Below, one piece after another: positions 36,542 to 46,358 of a stretch of 64,000 bases of DNA (position 1 is its first letter; each line of letters begins with the position of its first letter). Both the position numbers and the translations under genes were made by a program. The notes beneath the pieces were generated by a model. The model made no database searches. It saw only the letters and a list, made by a program, of their open reading frames with translations, and had not been told where the DNA came from. This DNA comes from Rhizobium pisi (GTDB lineage Bacteria > Pseudomonadota > Alphaproteobacteria > Rhizobiales > Rhizobiaceae), in NCBI RefSeq assembly GCF_003938655.1, contig NZ_RJJT01000010.1, positions 62,001 to 126,000 of the forward strand, read 5' to 3'.

Positions 36542-36557
36542 ACTTTTTAAATGGACC

Positions 36558-37331
36558 TTACTTCGAAACGTCCTGGCCGAAATACTTGTCGGCGATCTTC
36601 TTGTAGGTGCCGTCGGCCTTGATGTCGGCAAGCGCCTTGTTGATCGCCTCCAGCAGTTCTGGCTCGTTCTTGCGGATGATGATGCCGGAGTAATCGGCAT
36701 TTTCCTGCTTGGCGGCGATTTTCACCGGCGCGTCCGGCTTGTGCTTCTTGAAATCGAGGAAGGAGAGGCTGTCGTTGATCGTGGCGTCGGCGCGCTTGGT
36801 CAGCACGAGCTGGATCGACTGGTCGAATCCGTCGGTGCCGACGAGTTCGGCGCCGGACTGTTCCGCAAGCTTGCCGAAGTTGCTGGTGAGCGACTGGGCG
36901 GCCTTCTTGCCCTTCAGATCGGCGAAGGTCTTGATGCCCTCGTCGCCTTCGCGGACGATCAGCACGGCCTTGGATGCGATGTAGGGCTCGGAGAAATCAT
37001 ATTTCTGCTTGCGGGCCTCGGTGATGCCGACCTGGTTGATGACGGTGTCGTAGCGCTTGGCGTCGAGGCCGGCGATCAGGCCATCCCATTTGCCTTCGAC
37101 GAACTCGGCCTTGACGCCGAGCTTTTTGGCGATCGCTTCGCCGATCTCGACGTCGAAGCCGACGAGCTTGCCGCTTTCGTCATGATAGGTGAAGGGCGCA
37201 TAGGTACCTTCGGTGCCGATCTTGAAGACGCCGGCCGATTTGACGGCGGCGAGGTTTTCGCCGGCATGGGCAGGCAGGAGGGCTGCGGCGTGAATGAGGG
37301 CGGCAGCGGCGACGGTTTTCAACCAGTTCAT
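36558..37331 (-). CDS. Polar amino acid ABC transporter binding protein
   Basis: The product is 257 residues from the ATG at 37331 (MNWLKTVAAAALIHAAALLPAHA); an ATG four codons earlier is possible. The signal peptide ends at AHA. The SBP family 3 motif GFDVEIGEAIAKKLGVKAEFVEGKWDGLIAGLDAKRYD is clear. The closest recollected relatives are cystine/polar amino acid binding proteins. It is the first gene of the minus-strand operon, separated from the permease gene by about 200 bases carrying two palindromes. Confidence 0.9.
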   Translation of the reverse strand: MNWLKTVAAAALIHAAALLPAHAGENLAAVKSAGVFKIGTEGTYAPFTYHDESGKLVGFDVEIGEAIAKKLGVKAEFVEGKWDGLIAGLDAKRYDTVINQVGITEARKQKYDFSEPYIASKAVLIVREGDEGIKTFADLKGKKAAQSLTSNFGKLAEQSGAELVGTDGFDQSIQLVLTKRADATINDSLSFLDFKKHKPDAPVKIAAKQENADYSGIIIRKNEPELLEAINKALADIKADGTYKKIADKYFGQDVSK

Positions 37332-37660
37332 TGTTCTATCCATCCTTGGGAGGTTGTGATCGGATGAGGGATACTTTGCAGAAAACTAGGGCGCGGGAAG
37401 CGTAGAAAACTGCGAATAAAAGCAGCAACTGCAAATATTTTTCTCAAGCAGGTCCCTGAGCCGTGAATTTGCTGGAAAACGCGTCAGACAGCGACGCTGC
37501 GGTGCGGTCTTCCGCTCGGCATGCGGATCAATAGCGACCGGGCTTTCCTGGTGGAGCTTTGTTTCATCGCGTCAGAAAACGTGTGATCGTGCATGTTGCC
37601 TGCACGGTCGTAAGCGTTTATGCACGTTTTCGGTATTTCTGGTGTTGACCCGGTAGGAAC
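37332..37660. promoter_or_regulatory. Divergent promoter region with TGCACG sites
   Basis: The 329-base gap lies between the amino acid binding-protein gene (minus) and the DeoR gene (plus). It contains a dyad CGTGCA-N7-TGCACG at 37588-37606 and a further TGCACG half-site from 37623, all within 75 bases of the DeoR start. These are candidate operators, probably for self-regulation by the DeoR protein; no consensus is known to me. Confidence 0.4.
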
Positions 37661-38437
37661 ATGCAGGATTTTCTGTTGCGAGAGCGTCAAGGCGTCATTT
37701 CCGAGCGGCTGCGGCTGAACGGCCGCGTGCTGGCGGCGGAACTTGCGCTCGAATTTGGCGTCTCCGAGGATACGGTGCGGCGCGACCTGCGCGAAATGGC
37801 GGCGGCGGGGCTCTGCGAGCGGGTCTATGGCGGCGCGCTGCCGGTTTCCCCGGCGCATGGGAGCCTGACGCAGCGTGTGAGCTTTGCCGCCGACCGCAAG
37901 CAGGCGCTGGCGCGGGCTGCGGCAAAGCAGATCGCCGCCGGTTCGTGCGTGTTCTTCGATGCCGGCAGCACCAATCTGGCGATTGCAAACGCCTTGCCGG
38001 CCGAACTCGAGCTGACGGCCGCGACCAACGCGCCGGCGATCGCCGCGGTGCTTATCGACAAGCCTGCCGTCAACGTCATCCTGATCGGCGGCATGGTGGA
38101 CCGGCAGACGGGCGGCGCGCTCGGCGCCAAGGCCTTGCGGGACATGGAGCAGATTTCGCCCGATCTCTGCATTCTCGGCGCCTGCGGAATCGATCTCGAG
38201 GCCGGTATTACGACCTTCGGCTTCGAAGATGCGGAGTTCAAGCGGTTTGCCGCGTCGCGGAGCAAGCGAGTTCTGGCGGCTGTAACCTCGGAAAAATTCG
38301 GCACCGCCGCGCCCCACAGCGTGCTGCCGGTTGCGCATTGCGAATGCCTCGTCGTCGAGCACGATGCCGATCCCGCTATTCTCGCCGGCTATCGCGAGCG
38401 CGGATGCAGGACTGTCATCGCCGAGAAAACGAACTGA
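37661..38437 (+). CDS. DeoR-family transcriptional regulator
   Basis: The product is 258 residues. The N-terminal helix-turn-helix (RLRLNGRVLAAELALEFGVSEDTVRRDLREMAAAGLCERVYGGALP) is canonical for DeoR proteins, followed by a sugar-phosphate-sensing domain with FFDAGSTNLAIANALP and GACGIDLEAGITTFGFEDAEFKR. Such regulators usually repress genes for sugar use and respond to a phosphorylated sugar. The MFS transporter gene follows by about 50 bases and is the likely co-transcribed target. Confidence 0.92.
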   Translation: MQDFLLRERQGVISERLRLNGRVLAAELALEFGVSEDTVRRDLREMAAAGLCERVYGGALPVSPAHGSLTQRVSFAADRKQALARAAAKQIAAGSCVFFDAGSTNLAIANALPAELELTAATNAPAIAAVLIDKPAVNVILIGGMVDRQTGGALGAKALRDMEQISPDLCILGACGIDLEAGITTFGFEDAEFKRFAASRSKRVLAAVTSEKFGTAAPHSVLPVAHCECLVVEHDADPAILAGYRERGCRTVIAEKTN

Positions 38438-38484
38438 GCCGCCGTCACAGAGTTTAAGGAAATCGGGCGCTTGCGAGCCCGGCA

Positions 38485-39693
38485 ATGAGGAAAGACCGGA
38501 AAATGGATAGTCATGTCAGTGCGCCTGGGGTCCGGAGCGGCTTCGTTACCAAAAGCAGAGCGGCGGTTTCCCTGCTCTTTCTCATGAACGGCTTCGTCGT
38601 CGGCTGCTGGGCGCCGAAGATCCCGGACTTTGCCGAGCGGCTGGCACTGAGCAAGTTCGAGCTTGGGCTGATGATCCTCGTCTTCGGCGTCGGCTCGCTG
38701 GTCATGATGCCAATCGCCGGCGCGCAGATCGCCAAACATGGCTCGCGTATCGTCGTTCAGATCCTGGCTATCGGCGTGCTGCCGCTGCTGCTGGCATTGA
38801 CGCTGGCGCCGAATGTGATCACCGGGGCAATCTCGCTCTTCCTGTTCGGCGGCTTTATCGGCGCAATGGATGTGGCGATGAATGCCAATGCGGTGTCGGT
38901 CGAGAAATCCATGCGCCGCGCCATCATGTCGTCATGCCACGCTTTCTGGAGCCTCGGCGGACTGATCGGCTCAGGTCTCGGTGGTATTGTAATTTCCAAG
39001 CTCGGCATTCTCGGCCATGCGCAACTGGCGACGTTGCTGGCGGCGATCTTCCTCGCCGTTGCCTGGCCGATGATCCTTGCCGATCCCCCGCATCCCGACA
39101 CCAAGAAGGAAAAGACAAGGCTGCCGATGGTGGCGCTGCCATACCTGCTTGGATTGATGGCGCTGTTCTCAATGGTGCCGGAAGGCGCTGTGCTGGATTG
39201 GGGCGCGCTTTATCTTCGGCAGGAAATGGATGCGTCGGTAGCGCTTTCCGGTCTCGGTTTCGCGGCCTTTTCGGCGACCATGGCGATCATGCGCTTTGCC
39301 GGCGACCTGGTGCGCGATCGTCTCGGCGGCGTCAAGACGCTGCGCATCTGCACACTGTTTGCCATCGTCGGCATGCTGCTTGCCAGCCTTGCGCCGGATC
39401 CGGAGATCGCCATACTGGGCTTTGCGCTTTGCGGCATCGGCATTTCCAACATGGTGCCGATCGCCTTCTCGGCGGCGGGCAATATTCCTGGCCTTAAGCC
39501 CGGCATCGGCATCTCGGTCGTGACGACCATGGGCTATTCCGGCATGCTGGTTGCGCCGTCCGTGATCGGCTTCGTGGCTGAACATGTCGGTTTTGCCGTC
39601 GTTTTCATGGCGCTGCCGGTGCTGCTTCTGGTCGTTCTGTTGTTCTCCAGGCTTGCCCGCTACGCAGACGGCGTTTCCGGCGGAGGTCACTGA
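38485..39693 (+). CDS. MFS transporter (sugar permease-like)
   Basis: The product is up to 402 residues; the ATG at 38503 (MDSHVSAPG), six codons in, is an equally plausible start with AGGAAAGACC before it. Twelve membrane segments can be traced, with MFS loop residues such as PKIPDFAERLALSKFELGLM and DPPHPDTKKEK in the central loop. It resembles the FucP/YbjJ-like branch. The substrate is unknown; the DeoR regulator just upstream points to a sugar or sugar alcohol. Confidence 0.85.
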   Translation: MRKDRKMDSHVSAPGVRSGFVTKSRAAVSLLFLMNGFVVGCWAPKIPDFAERLALSKFELGLMILVFGVGSLVMMPIAGAQIAKHGSRIVVQILAIGVLPLLLALTLAPNVITGAISLFLFGGFIGAMDVAMNANAVSVEKSMRRAIMSSCHAFWSLGGLIGSGLGGIVISKLGILGHAQLATLLAAIFLAVAWPMILADPPHPDTKKEKTRLPMVALPYLLGLMALFSMVPEGAVLDWGALYLRQEMDASVALSGLGFAAFSATMAIMRFAGDLVRDRLGGVKTLRICTLFAIVGMLLASLAPDPEIAILGFALCGIGISNMVPIAFSAAGNIPGLKPGIGISVVTTMGYSGMLVAPSVIGFVAEHVGFAVVFMALPVLLLVVLLFSRLARYADGVSGGGH

Positions 39694-39789
39694 GCCTCCT
39701 CCAAGTAAAAGTGATATCGGGGGCGGTTGACAAGAAAGCGGTCATGATCCACCTGAAAGACACTGTTTTAAGGGGTGCAAGAGCTTTTC

Positions 39790-41040
39790 ATGTCTTCAGC
39801 CGCCGATTTTGATCCGAAACCGCGCCGTGCTTCCGTTGCCGTCGATGTCGGCGGCGTTATCGTCGGCGGCGGTGCGCCGATCGTCGTGCAGTCCATGACG
39901 AATACCGATACGGCCGATATCGATTCGACGGTCGCGCAGGTCGCGGCCCTCCATCGGGCGGGTTCCGAACTGGTGCGTATCACTGTCGACCGCGACGAAA
40001 GTGCCGCCGCCGTGCCGAAGATCCGCGAGCGGCTGCTGCGGCTCGGCATGGACGTGCCGCTGATCGGCGACTTCCACTATATCGGCCACAAATTGCTCGC
40101 CGATCATCCGGCCTGCGCCGAGGCGTTGGCGAAATACCGCATCAATCCCGGCAATGTCGGCTTCAAGGACAAGAAGGACAAGCAGTTCGCCGAGATCATC
40201 GAGATGGCGATCCGCTACGACAAGCCGGTGCGCATCGGCGTCAACTGGGGCTCGCTCGATCAGGATCTGCTGACGGCGCTGATGGACCAGAATGCCGAAG
40301 CTGGTTCGCCGCTTTCGGCCCGGCAGGTGACGCGCGAGGCGATCGTGCAGTCGGCGCTGCTTTCGGCAGCCCTTGCCGAGGAGATCGGCCTGCCACGCAA
40401 CCGCATCATCCTGTCGGCCAAGGTCAGCCAAGTGCAGGACCTGATCGCCGTCAATTCCATGCTCGCCGATCGCTCCAATCACGCGCTGCATCTCGGCCTG
40501 ACCGAGGCCGGCATGGGCACCAAGGGCATCGTCGCTTCGTCGGCGGCGATGGGCTTCGTGCTGCAGCACGGCATCGGCGACACGATCCGCGTGTCGCTGA
40601 CGCCCGAGCCGAACGGCGACCGCACGCGCGAAGTCCAGGTGGCGCAGGAAATCCTGCAGGTCATGGGCTTCCGCCAGTTCGTGCCGGTCGTTGCCGCCTG
40701 TCCCGGCTGCGGACGCACGACCTCGACCGTGTTCCAGGAACTGGCGCAGAACATTCAGAACGACATCCGCAAGAATATGCCGGTCTGGCGCGAGAAATAT
40801 CCCGGCGTCGAGGCGCTGAACGTCGCCGTCATGGGCTGCATCGTCAACGGGCCGGGCGAGAGCAAACATGCCGATATCGGCATTTCGCTTCCCGGCACCG
40901 GCGAGACGCCGGCCGCCCCGGTTTTCATCGACGGCAAGAAAGCGCTGACGCTGCGCGGTCCCAATATCGCCTCCGATTTCGAGGCACTTGTCGTTGACTA
41001 TATCGAGAAGCGCTTCGGCCAGAAGACGGCTGCGGAATGA
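39790..41040 (+). CDS. ispG: 4-hydroxy-3-methylbut-2-enyl diphosphate synthase
   Basis: The product is 416 residues from the ATG at 39790. A GTG five codons earlier is in frame. IspG (GcpE) carries out the reductive ring-opening of MEcPP to HMBPP in the MEP isoprenoid pathway. Seen: [59 protein letters not shown], and the [4Fe-4S] cysteines in [10 protein letters not shown] and [11 protein letters not shown]. It is a cytosolic iron-sulfur enzyme. hisC follows 16 bases after the stop, and ispA, also for isoprenoids, lies 1 kb away on the other strand. Confidence 0.96.
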   Translation: MSSAADFDPKPRRASVAVDVGGVIVGGGAPIVVQSMTNTDTADIDSTVAQVAALHRAGSELVRITVDRDESAAAVPKIRERLLRLGMDVPLIGDFHYIGHKLLADHPACAEALAKYRINPGNVGFKDKKDKQFAEIIEMAIRYDKPVRIGVNWGSLDQDLLTALMDQNAEAGSPLSARQVTREAIVQSALLSAALAEEIGLPRNRIILSAKVSQVQDLIAVNSMLADRSNHALHLGLTEAGMGTKGIVASSAAMGFVLQHGIGDTIRVSLTPEPNGDRTREVQVAQEILQVMGFRQFVPVVAACPGCGRTTSTVFQELAQNIQNDIRKNMPVWREKYPGVEALNVAVMGCIVNGPGESKHADIGISLPGTGETPAAPVFIDGKKALTLRGPNIASDFEALVVDYIEKRFGQKTAAE

Positions 41041-41056
41041 GAGCCCGCGATTTCGG

Positions 41057-42118
41057 ATGAGCCGGTATTGGTCTGATATCGTCAGCAAGCTTCAGCCCTA
41101 TGTCGCGGGTGAGCAGCCGCGCATCCCGGGCCTGGTCAAGCTCAATACCAATGAGAATCCTTACGGGCCGTCCCTGAGGGCGCTCGAGGCGATCAGGCAA
41201 GCTGCGGACGATCGTCTGCGGCTCTATCCCGACCCTGCCGCCACCGAACTGCGCGAGACGATAGCAGCCCGTTTCGGCGTGGCGGCGGAAGAAGTCTTCG
41301 TTGGCAACGGCTCCGACGAGGTTCTCGCTCACACGTTCCAGGCGCTGCTGAAACACGATCTTCCGCTTCTCTATCCCGACGTGACCTACAGCTTCTATCC
41401 GACCTATAGCCTGCTATACGGTATCGAAGCGATCGAGATCCCGGTCGATGATGCGTTCCAGATCCGGCTCGCCGATTATGACAGGCCATGCGGGTCGATA
41501 ATCATCCCCAATCCGAATGCGCCGACCGGCATAGGTCTGCCGCTGGCCGGAATCGAGGCGCTTCTTGCCGCCCATCCGGATGCCGTCGTCGTGGTAGACG
41601 AGGCCTATGTCGATTTCGGCGGTGAAAGCGCCGTGCCGCTCATTTCCCAATATCCCAATCTGCTGGTTATTCAGACCTTGTCGAAATCCCGCTCCTTCGC
41701 AGGGCTGCGCGTCGGCTTTGCACTGGGACAGCGAGACCTGATCGAGGCGCTGGTGCGCGTCAAGGACAGCTTCAATTCCTATCCGCTCGATCGCCTGGCG
41801 CAGGTCGCCGCGACCGCCGCGATCAAGGACGAGGCGTGGTTCGAGACATGCCGGAAGAAGCTCATTGCCAGCCGGGACCGTCTCGTTCGGGAACTCGAAG
41901 CGCTGGATTTCGAAGTGCTGCCGTCCCAGGCGAATTTCGTTTTCGCAAGGCACGAAAGCCGGTCGGGTGCTGCGCTTCAAGCCGCTCTGCGGGAGCGTGG
42001 CGTTCTCATCCGGCATTTCGCCAAGCCGCGTATTTCGGACTTCCTGCGCATCAGCATCGGCACGGACGAGGAATGTGCCCGCCTGATTTCCGCTCTCAAG
42101 GAAATACTGGCAGCCTGA
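41057..42118 (+). CDS. hisC: Histidinol-phosphate aminotransferase
   Basis: The product is 353 residues from the ATG at 41057 ([21 protein letters not shown]). It is a PLP-dependent class II aminotransferase of histidine synthesis, converting imidazole acetol-phosphate to histidinol-phosphate. Seen: [43 protein letters not shown] and the PLP lysine in [16 protein letters not shown]. Rhizobia often carry more than one HisC-like gene, so it could prefer another amino acid. It follows ispG on the same strand by 16 bases. Confidence 0.9.
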   Translation: MSRYWSDIVSKLQPYVAGEQPRIPGLVKLNTNENPYGPSLRALEAIRQAADDRLRLYPDPAATELRETIAARFGVAAEEVFVGNGSDEVLAHTFQALLKHDLPLLYPDVTYSFYPTYSLLYGIEAIEIPVDDAFQIRLADYDRPCGSIIIPNPNAPTGIGLPLAGIEALLAAHPDAVVVVDEAYVDFGGESAVPLISQYPNLLVIQTLSKSRSFAGLRVGFALGQRDLIEALVRVKDSFNSYPLDRLAQVAATAAIKDEAWFETCRKKLIASRDRLVRELEALDFEVLPSQANFVFARHESRSGAALQAALRERGVLIRHFAKPRISDFLRISIGTDEECARLISALKEILAA

Positions 42119-42126
42119 TTGTCGGC

Positions 42127-43041
42127 TCAGCTCTTCCGGTCGGCGATGAAAAGCGCCGCGGCGGTCAGGGTCGAGGCGCGGGCGCCGTAGGGGGCAAGCA
42201 GCGCTTCGGCATCTTCGACATGCCGGCGGAGCTGGGTCTCGGCCCATTCCATGCCATGGAGCGCCACGAGCGTTCCCTTGCCGCGGGCTGCATCCTTGCC
42301 GGTGGCCTTGCCCATGGTCTCGGCGTCCGAGGTCAGGTCGAGAATGTCGTCGGCAAGCTGGAAGGCAAGGCCGATCTTTTCGCCGAAGGCCCGCAGGCGG
42401 CGGCGATCTTCGGGCGAGCTGCCCGCCATGATGGCGCCGGCCTCGCAGGCAAAGCGGATCAGCGCGCCTGTTTTCATCGCCTGGAGGCGGATGATGCCGG
42501 CCTCGTCGGGGGTCTGTCTTTCCGCAGCGAGATCGAGCGCCTGGCCGCCCGCCATGCCGCCGAGGCCGGCGGCGCGGGCAAGCGCCAGCACCAGAGAGGC
42601 CTTGTCCGTGTCGGGAAGGCTTGTTTCCGGTGCGGCGATAATGTCGAAGGCATAGGTCAGCAGGCTGTCGCCTGCGAGGATCGCGGTGGCTTCGTCGAAT
42701 TTGATATGCACCGTCGGTTTGCCGCGGCGGAGATCATCATCGTCCATGGCCGGCAGGTCGTCATGCACCAGGGAATAGCAGTGGACACATTCCAATGCCG
42801 CGCCGACGCGAAGCGCTGCCTGCTCGTTGCCGCCGAGAAGGGCCGCACTTTCGACGACGAGGAACGGGCGTAGCCGCTTGCCGCCGTTCAGCACGGCATA
42901 ATGCATGGCGCTGCGCAGGGCCTCGGGCCTGGCGATTTCATCGGAAAGGGGACTCGGTGAAAGCAACGCTTCGAGCAGCGCCTCGATTTCGCGGGCGTTG
43001 TTCTTCAGCCTCGTTTCGAAAGTATCCCGGTTCGCGTCCAT
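42127..43041 (-). CDS. ispA: Geranyl/farnesyl diphosphate synthase (polyprenyl synthetase)
   Basis: The product is 304 residues from the ATG at 43041 (MDANRDTFETRLKNNAREIEALLEALL). Longer in-frame sequence upstream overlaps mtgA on the other strand and is not coding. Both aspartate-rich motifs are present: HDDLPAMDDDDLRRG and QLADDILDLTSD, with GGKRLRPFLV before the first. It condenses isopentenyl diphosphate to C10/C15 chains for quinones, hopanoids and undecaprenyl phosphate. It is convergent with hisC. Confidence 0.92.
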   Translation of the reverse strand: MDANRDTFETRLKNNAREIEALLEALLSPSPLSDEIARPEALRSAMHYAVLNGGKRLRPFLVVESAALLGGNEQAALRVGAALECVHCYSLVHDDLPAMDDDDLRRGKPTVHIKFDEATAILAGDSLLTYAFDIIAAPETSLPDTDKASLVLALARAAGLGGMAGGQALDLAAERQTPDEAGIIRLQAMKTGALIRFACEAGAIMAGSSPEDRRRLRAFGEKIGLAFQLADDILDLTSDAETMGKATGKDAARGKGTLVALHGMEWAETQLRRHVEDAEALLAPYGARASTLTAAALFIADRKS

Positions 43042-43176
43042 GGGCGCTGTTTGGCATGAGGCACGGGGGGCTTGCAACGGAATTGTCGATGACTGCCGCA
43101 AGATTTCCCATGTGCTCTGGCATAAGCGCCGCGCAGGCGTTATGAGAACGACAGGAGCGAAATCGGGCTGGGGACA

Positions 43177-43914
43177 TTGGATATAGCGCCGGAGATAGAG
43201 GAGAGCGTCGAGACGCCGGCCCGTCGGCAATGGCTCGGAGACCGCCGTGTATTGAAACGCATCGTTCTTGCCGTGCTGGCGCTGCTCATCCTTCCCTATG
43301 CGCTGATCTTTTTCTATGTGCTGCCCTTCATCCATCCCGTCTCGACGTTGATGCTGCGCGATCTCATGCTGCTGCGCGGCTATGACCGCAGATGGGTGTC
43401 GCTGGACGAAATCGCCCCGGTTCTGGTGCAGTCGGTGATGATGTCCGAGGATGGGCAATATTGCTTCCACGGCGGCGTCGACTGGGCCGAGATGCGCATG
43501 CTGGTCGAGGACACGCTGAAAGGCCAGGCAACGCGCGGCGGCAGCACGATTCCGATGCAGACGGCAAAGAACCTCTTCCTCTGGAACAGCCGCTCCTTCG
43601 TGCGCAAGGCGCTGGAGCTGCCGCTTGCGGTCAGCACGGACTTCGTGCTGTCGAAACGGCGGCTGATGGAAATCTATCTCAACATCGCGGAATGGGGGCC
43701 CGGCATCTATGGCGTCGAGGCGGCGGCCCAGTATCATTTCAAGGTACCGGCCTCGAAACTGACGCGGCGCCAGGCGTCCCTGCTCGCTGTCTCGCTGCCG
43801 AACCCCTTCGATCGCAATGCCGGCAAGCCCGGCCGGAGGCTCAGGACACTCGCCTCTGTCATCGAACGCCGGGCGCAGGGTTCGGGTGATTACATCAAAT
43901 GCATCTATAAGTGA
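43177..43914 (+). CDS. mtgA: Monofunctional biosynthetic peptidoglycan transglycosylase
   Basis: The product is 245 residues from a TTG at 43177. One N-terminal membrane anchor ([23 protein letters not shown]) precedes a GT51 domain. The catalytic motif [16 protein letters not shown] (glutamate of motif 1) and [17 protein letters not shown] (motif 2) are intact, with [20 protein letters not shown] following. It polymerises lipid II glycan strands on the periplasmic side without transpeptidase activity. The length is usual for MtgA. Confidence 0.94.
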   Translation: MDIAPEIEESVETPARRQWLGDRRVLKRIVLAVLALLILPYALIFFYVLPFIHPVSTLMLRDLMLLRGYDRRWVSLDEIAPVLVQSVMMSEDGQYCFHGGVDWAEMRMLVEDTLKGQATRGGSTIPMQTAKNLFLWNSRSFVRKALELPLAVSTDFVLSKRRLMEIYLNIAEWGPGIYGVEAAAQYHFKVPASKLTRRQASLLAVSLPNPFDRNAGKPGRRLRTLASVIERRAQGSGDYIKCIYK

Positions 43915-44009
43915 GATCAGAACTTGTCGCTGGAAGGGCCAAGCGTCATCTGACATTCTTAGTTCTGCCATATGGGCGAGTGCAGTCCCACCAGAACCCC
44001 TGAGTCGCC

Positions 44010-44732
44010 ATGACCATCACGACGCTTTCGCCCGAACTTCTCCGTTTCTCAAAGACCCATAATCCGAACTCGCCCGCCCATCTCGGCAGCCGTTATCGCA
44101 AGGTCGGCGGCTTTCTGCCGGAAGCCGGCAACACCATCGTCTGTCATTCCGTGAAGGGTTCGCGCACGCAGATGGCGCTGATCGAGGCACGGGAGAAATA
44201 TCTGGCGATGCCCGAGGCTCCGCAATTCCTCTTCACGCCGATCTCGAGTCTTCATATGACGCTTTTCGAAGGCATCATCGAGTCCAGGCGCCAACAGGAT
44301 TACTGGCCGGGAGACATCCCTCTCGATGCGCCGATCGACGACATGACCGAACTCATGGCGGCACGGCTCGAAGGTTTCTCGATGGCCGAGCCCTTCAACA
44401 TCGCCGTCGTCGAAGCCCGGCCGTCAGGCCTGCTCGTCGATGGCGCGACAGAGAAGGACCGCAGGGTCATGCGCGCATGGCGCGACGCATTTGCCGATCT
44501 TCTCGGCTATCGCCAGCCGAACCATGCGGATTACCAGTTCCATGTCACTTTCGCTTATGCGATCGAGCCGCTCGAGGACGAAGCCTTGCCGCGCTGGCAG
44601 GCGATGCTCGACGAGGTGACGGCCGATATTCGCCGCAAGGCTCCGGTTTTCGAGCTTGCGCCGCCGGCATTCTGCGTGTTCGAGGATATGAACCATTTCC
44701 ATGAACTGCTGATCTTCGATTTCGACAGCTGA
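44010..44732 (+). CDS. DUF1868 protein, 2H phosphoesterase-like
   Basis: The product is 240 residues (MTITTLSPELLRFSKTHNPNSPAHLGSRYRKVG). Two H-x-T elements, SSLHMTLFEG near the middle and YQFHVTFAYA later, match the 2H phosphoesterase superfamily to which DUF1868 appears to belong. RNA or cyclic-nucleotide phosphoester substrates are possible, but none is known. The gene ends 12 bases before the GST gene and is probably co-transcribed with it. Confidence 0.8.
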   Translation: MTITTLSPELLRFSKTHNPNSPAHLGSRYRKVGGFLPEAGNTIVCHSVKGSRTQMALIEAREKYLAMPEAPQFLFTPISSLHMTLFEGIIESRRQQDYWPGDIPLDAPIDDMTELMAARLEGFSMAEPFNIAVVEARPSGLLVDGATEKDRRVMRAWRDAFADLLGYRQPNHADYQFHVTFAYAIEPLEDEALPRWQAMLDEVTADIRRKAPVFELAPPAFCVFEDMNHFHELLIFDFDS

Positions 44733-44744
44733 CGGAAGAGGCCC

Positions 44745-45392
44745 ATGGACAAACCGACGCTCTTTATCGCCAACAAGAACTATTCCTCCTGGTCGTTCCG
44801 TCCATGGATGGCGCTGACCGGCGCCGGCGTCGATTTTGAGGAGGTCCTGATCCCCTTCGACTTTCCGGGCGGCAATCCCGAGATCAAGGCCGTGTCGCCG
44901 ACCGGCCGCGTGCCGGTCCTGCAGCACGGCGCATTGAAAATCTGGGAATCGCTTGCGATCATCGAATATGTCGCCGAGCTCCATCCGCAGGCGGGCCTTC
45001 TGCCGAGCGACCGGGCGGAGCGGGCGCTTGCCCGTTCTGTTTCGATGGAAATGCTTTCGGGCTTTGGCGCCCTGCGCAACGCCTGCCCGATGAATATTCG
45101 CCGGCCGAAGGGCAGGATCGCATTGCCGGACGGAGTCAAAGCCGATATCGACCGCATCGAGACGATCTGGCGCGACCTCCTGCAGAAATCCGGCGGACCG
45201 TTTCTCTTTGGGAGCTTCAGTGGCGCGGATGCGATGTTTGCGCCCGTCGTCAACCGGTTCGATATCTATGATCTCGTCAGCCGCGACAATACGCTGGCCT
45301 ACATGGAGACGATGAAGGCGCATCCGGCCTGGCGGAAATGGGAAGAGGCGGCCCGCGCCGAGCCCTGGATCGTCGAGGAGGACGAGGTCTGA
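44745..45392 (+). CDS. Glutathione S-transferase family protein
   Basis: The product is 215 residues (MDKPTLFIANKNYSSWSFRPWMAL). The N-terminal thioredoxin-like domain carries NYSSWSFRPW with the family's active-site serine region, then AVSPTGRVPVLQHG and WESLAIIEYVAE for glutathione binding; an all-helical domain follows with the FSGADAMFAPVVNRF motif. It resembles the YfcF/beta-like bacterial group. Its substrate is unknown. It sits directly behind the DUF1868 gene. Confidence 0.9.
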   Translation: MDKPTLFIANKNYSSWSFRPWMALTGAGVDFEEVLIPFDFPGGNPEIKAVSPTGRVPVLQHGALKIWESLAIIEYVAELHPQAGLLPSDRAERALARSVSMEMLSGFGALRNACPMNIRRPKGRIALPDGVKADIDRIETIWRDLLQKSGGPFLFGSFSGADAMFAPVVNRFDIYDLVSRDNTLAYMETMKAHPAWRKWEEAARAEPWIVEEDEV

Positions 45393-45547
45393 GGCTCGAA
45401 TCTTCGGTCTCGCAAAAAATACGCATGGGGACTGGTCAAGCCCGCCCCTTGCATGTATAAGCGCGCCAAATTCCGAAATCGCGACATGTCCGTTTCGGCC
45501 GCCAGTCTGGCCGTGGGAATGTTTTGCCCGCAAGTGGAGTAAGTAAA

Positions 45548-45733
45548 ATGGCTGTACCGAAGAGAAAAACGAGCCCGTCCAAGCGCGGCATGCGCCGTTC
45601 GGCTGATGCGCTGAAGGCTCCGACCTATGTCGAAGACAAGAACTCCGGCGAACTGCGCCGTCCGCACCATATCGATCTGAAGACCGGTATGTACCGCGGC
45701 CGCCAGGTTCTGACGCCGAAGGAAAGCGCATAA
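45548..45733 (+). CDS. rpmF: 50S ribosomal protein L32
   Basis: The product is 61 residues: [21 protein letters not shown] and so on, ending in TPKESA. The N-terminal [18 protein letters not shown] matches alphaproteobacterial L32, which lacks the zinc cysteines. AGTGGAGTAAGTAAA precedes the ATG. A strong terminator follows. The separate unit with its own terminator is usual for rpmF. Confidence 0.97.
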
Positions 45734-45766
45734 TTTTCCGATCCGGTTTGTCCGATCGAAAGTTTT

Positions 45767-45792
45767 AAAGGCCGGCGTCACGCCGGCCTTTT
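45767..45792 (+). terminator. Intrinsic terminator of rpmF
   Basis: An 11-base stem AAAGGCCGGCG / CGCCGGCCTTT (the T run is part of the stem) with a three-base loop, 33 bases after the stop. Confidence 0.85.
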
Positions 45793-45859
45793 GCATTTGG
45801 GCCGGGTCCTACCCTCAGATCGCCCGTTGATGCCCGGTATGGGCGCTGAGAGATCTTCG

Positions 45860-46228
45860 ATGTCGATTGAATACGAAAACATCCTGGAAGACTTGCGTCG
45901 AAGAGAGCCGATCTTTCATCGGCGCGAATTCGGGACAAGCCGTGATGATCTGCTGCGGATGACGGATGAGGAATTTTGGGAAATCGGCGCCAGCGGAAAG
46001 ATCTACACGCGCGAATTCGTCATCGCCAATTCTCTGGAGCGCTACGAGCAGCCGGAACCGCATGATTGGCCTTGCGAGGATTTTTCCATCAGTGAACTCG
46101 CCGAGAACCTGTATCAGATCAACTACATACTCAAGGAACCGGATCGGACGACCCGCAGAACGACCCTGTGGCGAAAATCCGGCGGTGGCTGGAAGATCGT
46201 TTTTCACCAGGGCACCGTGATTGCGTGA
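45860..46228 (+). CDS. DUF4440 / NTF2-like protein
   Basis: The product is 122 residues from the ATG at 45860 (MSIEYENILEDLRRREPIFH). The small alpha+beta pattern, with LLRMTDEEFWEIGASGKIYTREFVI, LYQINYILKEPDRTTRRTTLWRKSGGGWKIVFHQGT, matches the DUF4440 branch of the NTF2/SnoaL-like superfamily. Members are diverse and often without assigned activity. The ribosome binding site is weak (CTGAGAGAT). It probably forms its own unit between rpmF and the membrane protein gene. Confidence 0.72.
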   Translation: MSIEYENILEDLRRREPIFHRREFGTSRDDLLRMTDEEFWEIGASGKIYTREFVIANSLERYEQPEPHDWPCEDFSISELAENLYQINYILKEPDRTTRRTTLWRKSGGGWKIVFHQGTVIA

Positions 46229-46358
46229 GGACCCAGGTTCGGACGATCTTGCGCGGAGATCCTCCAATATCGTTCAGGCAGCAAATATAATATTTGCAAT
46301 GGCTTGAAGTAGGACGACGATTTACGGCAGTATTCTCATCGCGCCAGGAGATTTGCCG

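Noticed and set aside
43042..43971. N-terminal extension of the ispA frame to about 614 residues
   Set aside because: The extra part overlaps mtgA antisense and lacks polyprenyl synthetase features; MDANRDTF at 43041 gives the normal length.
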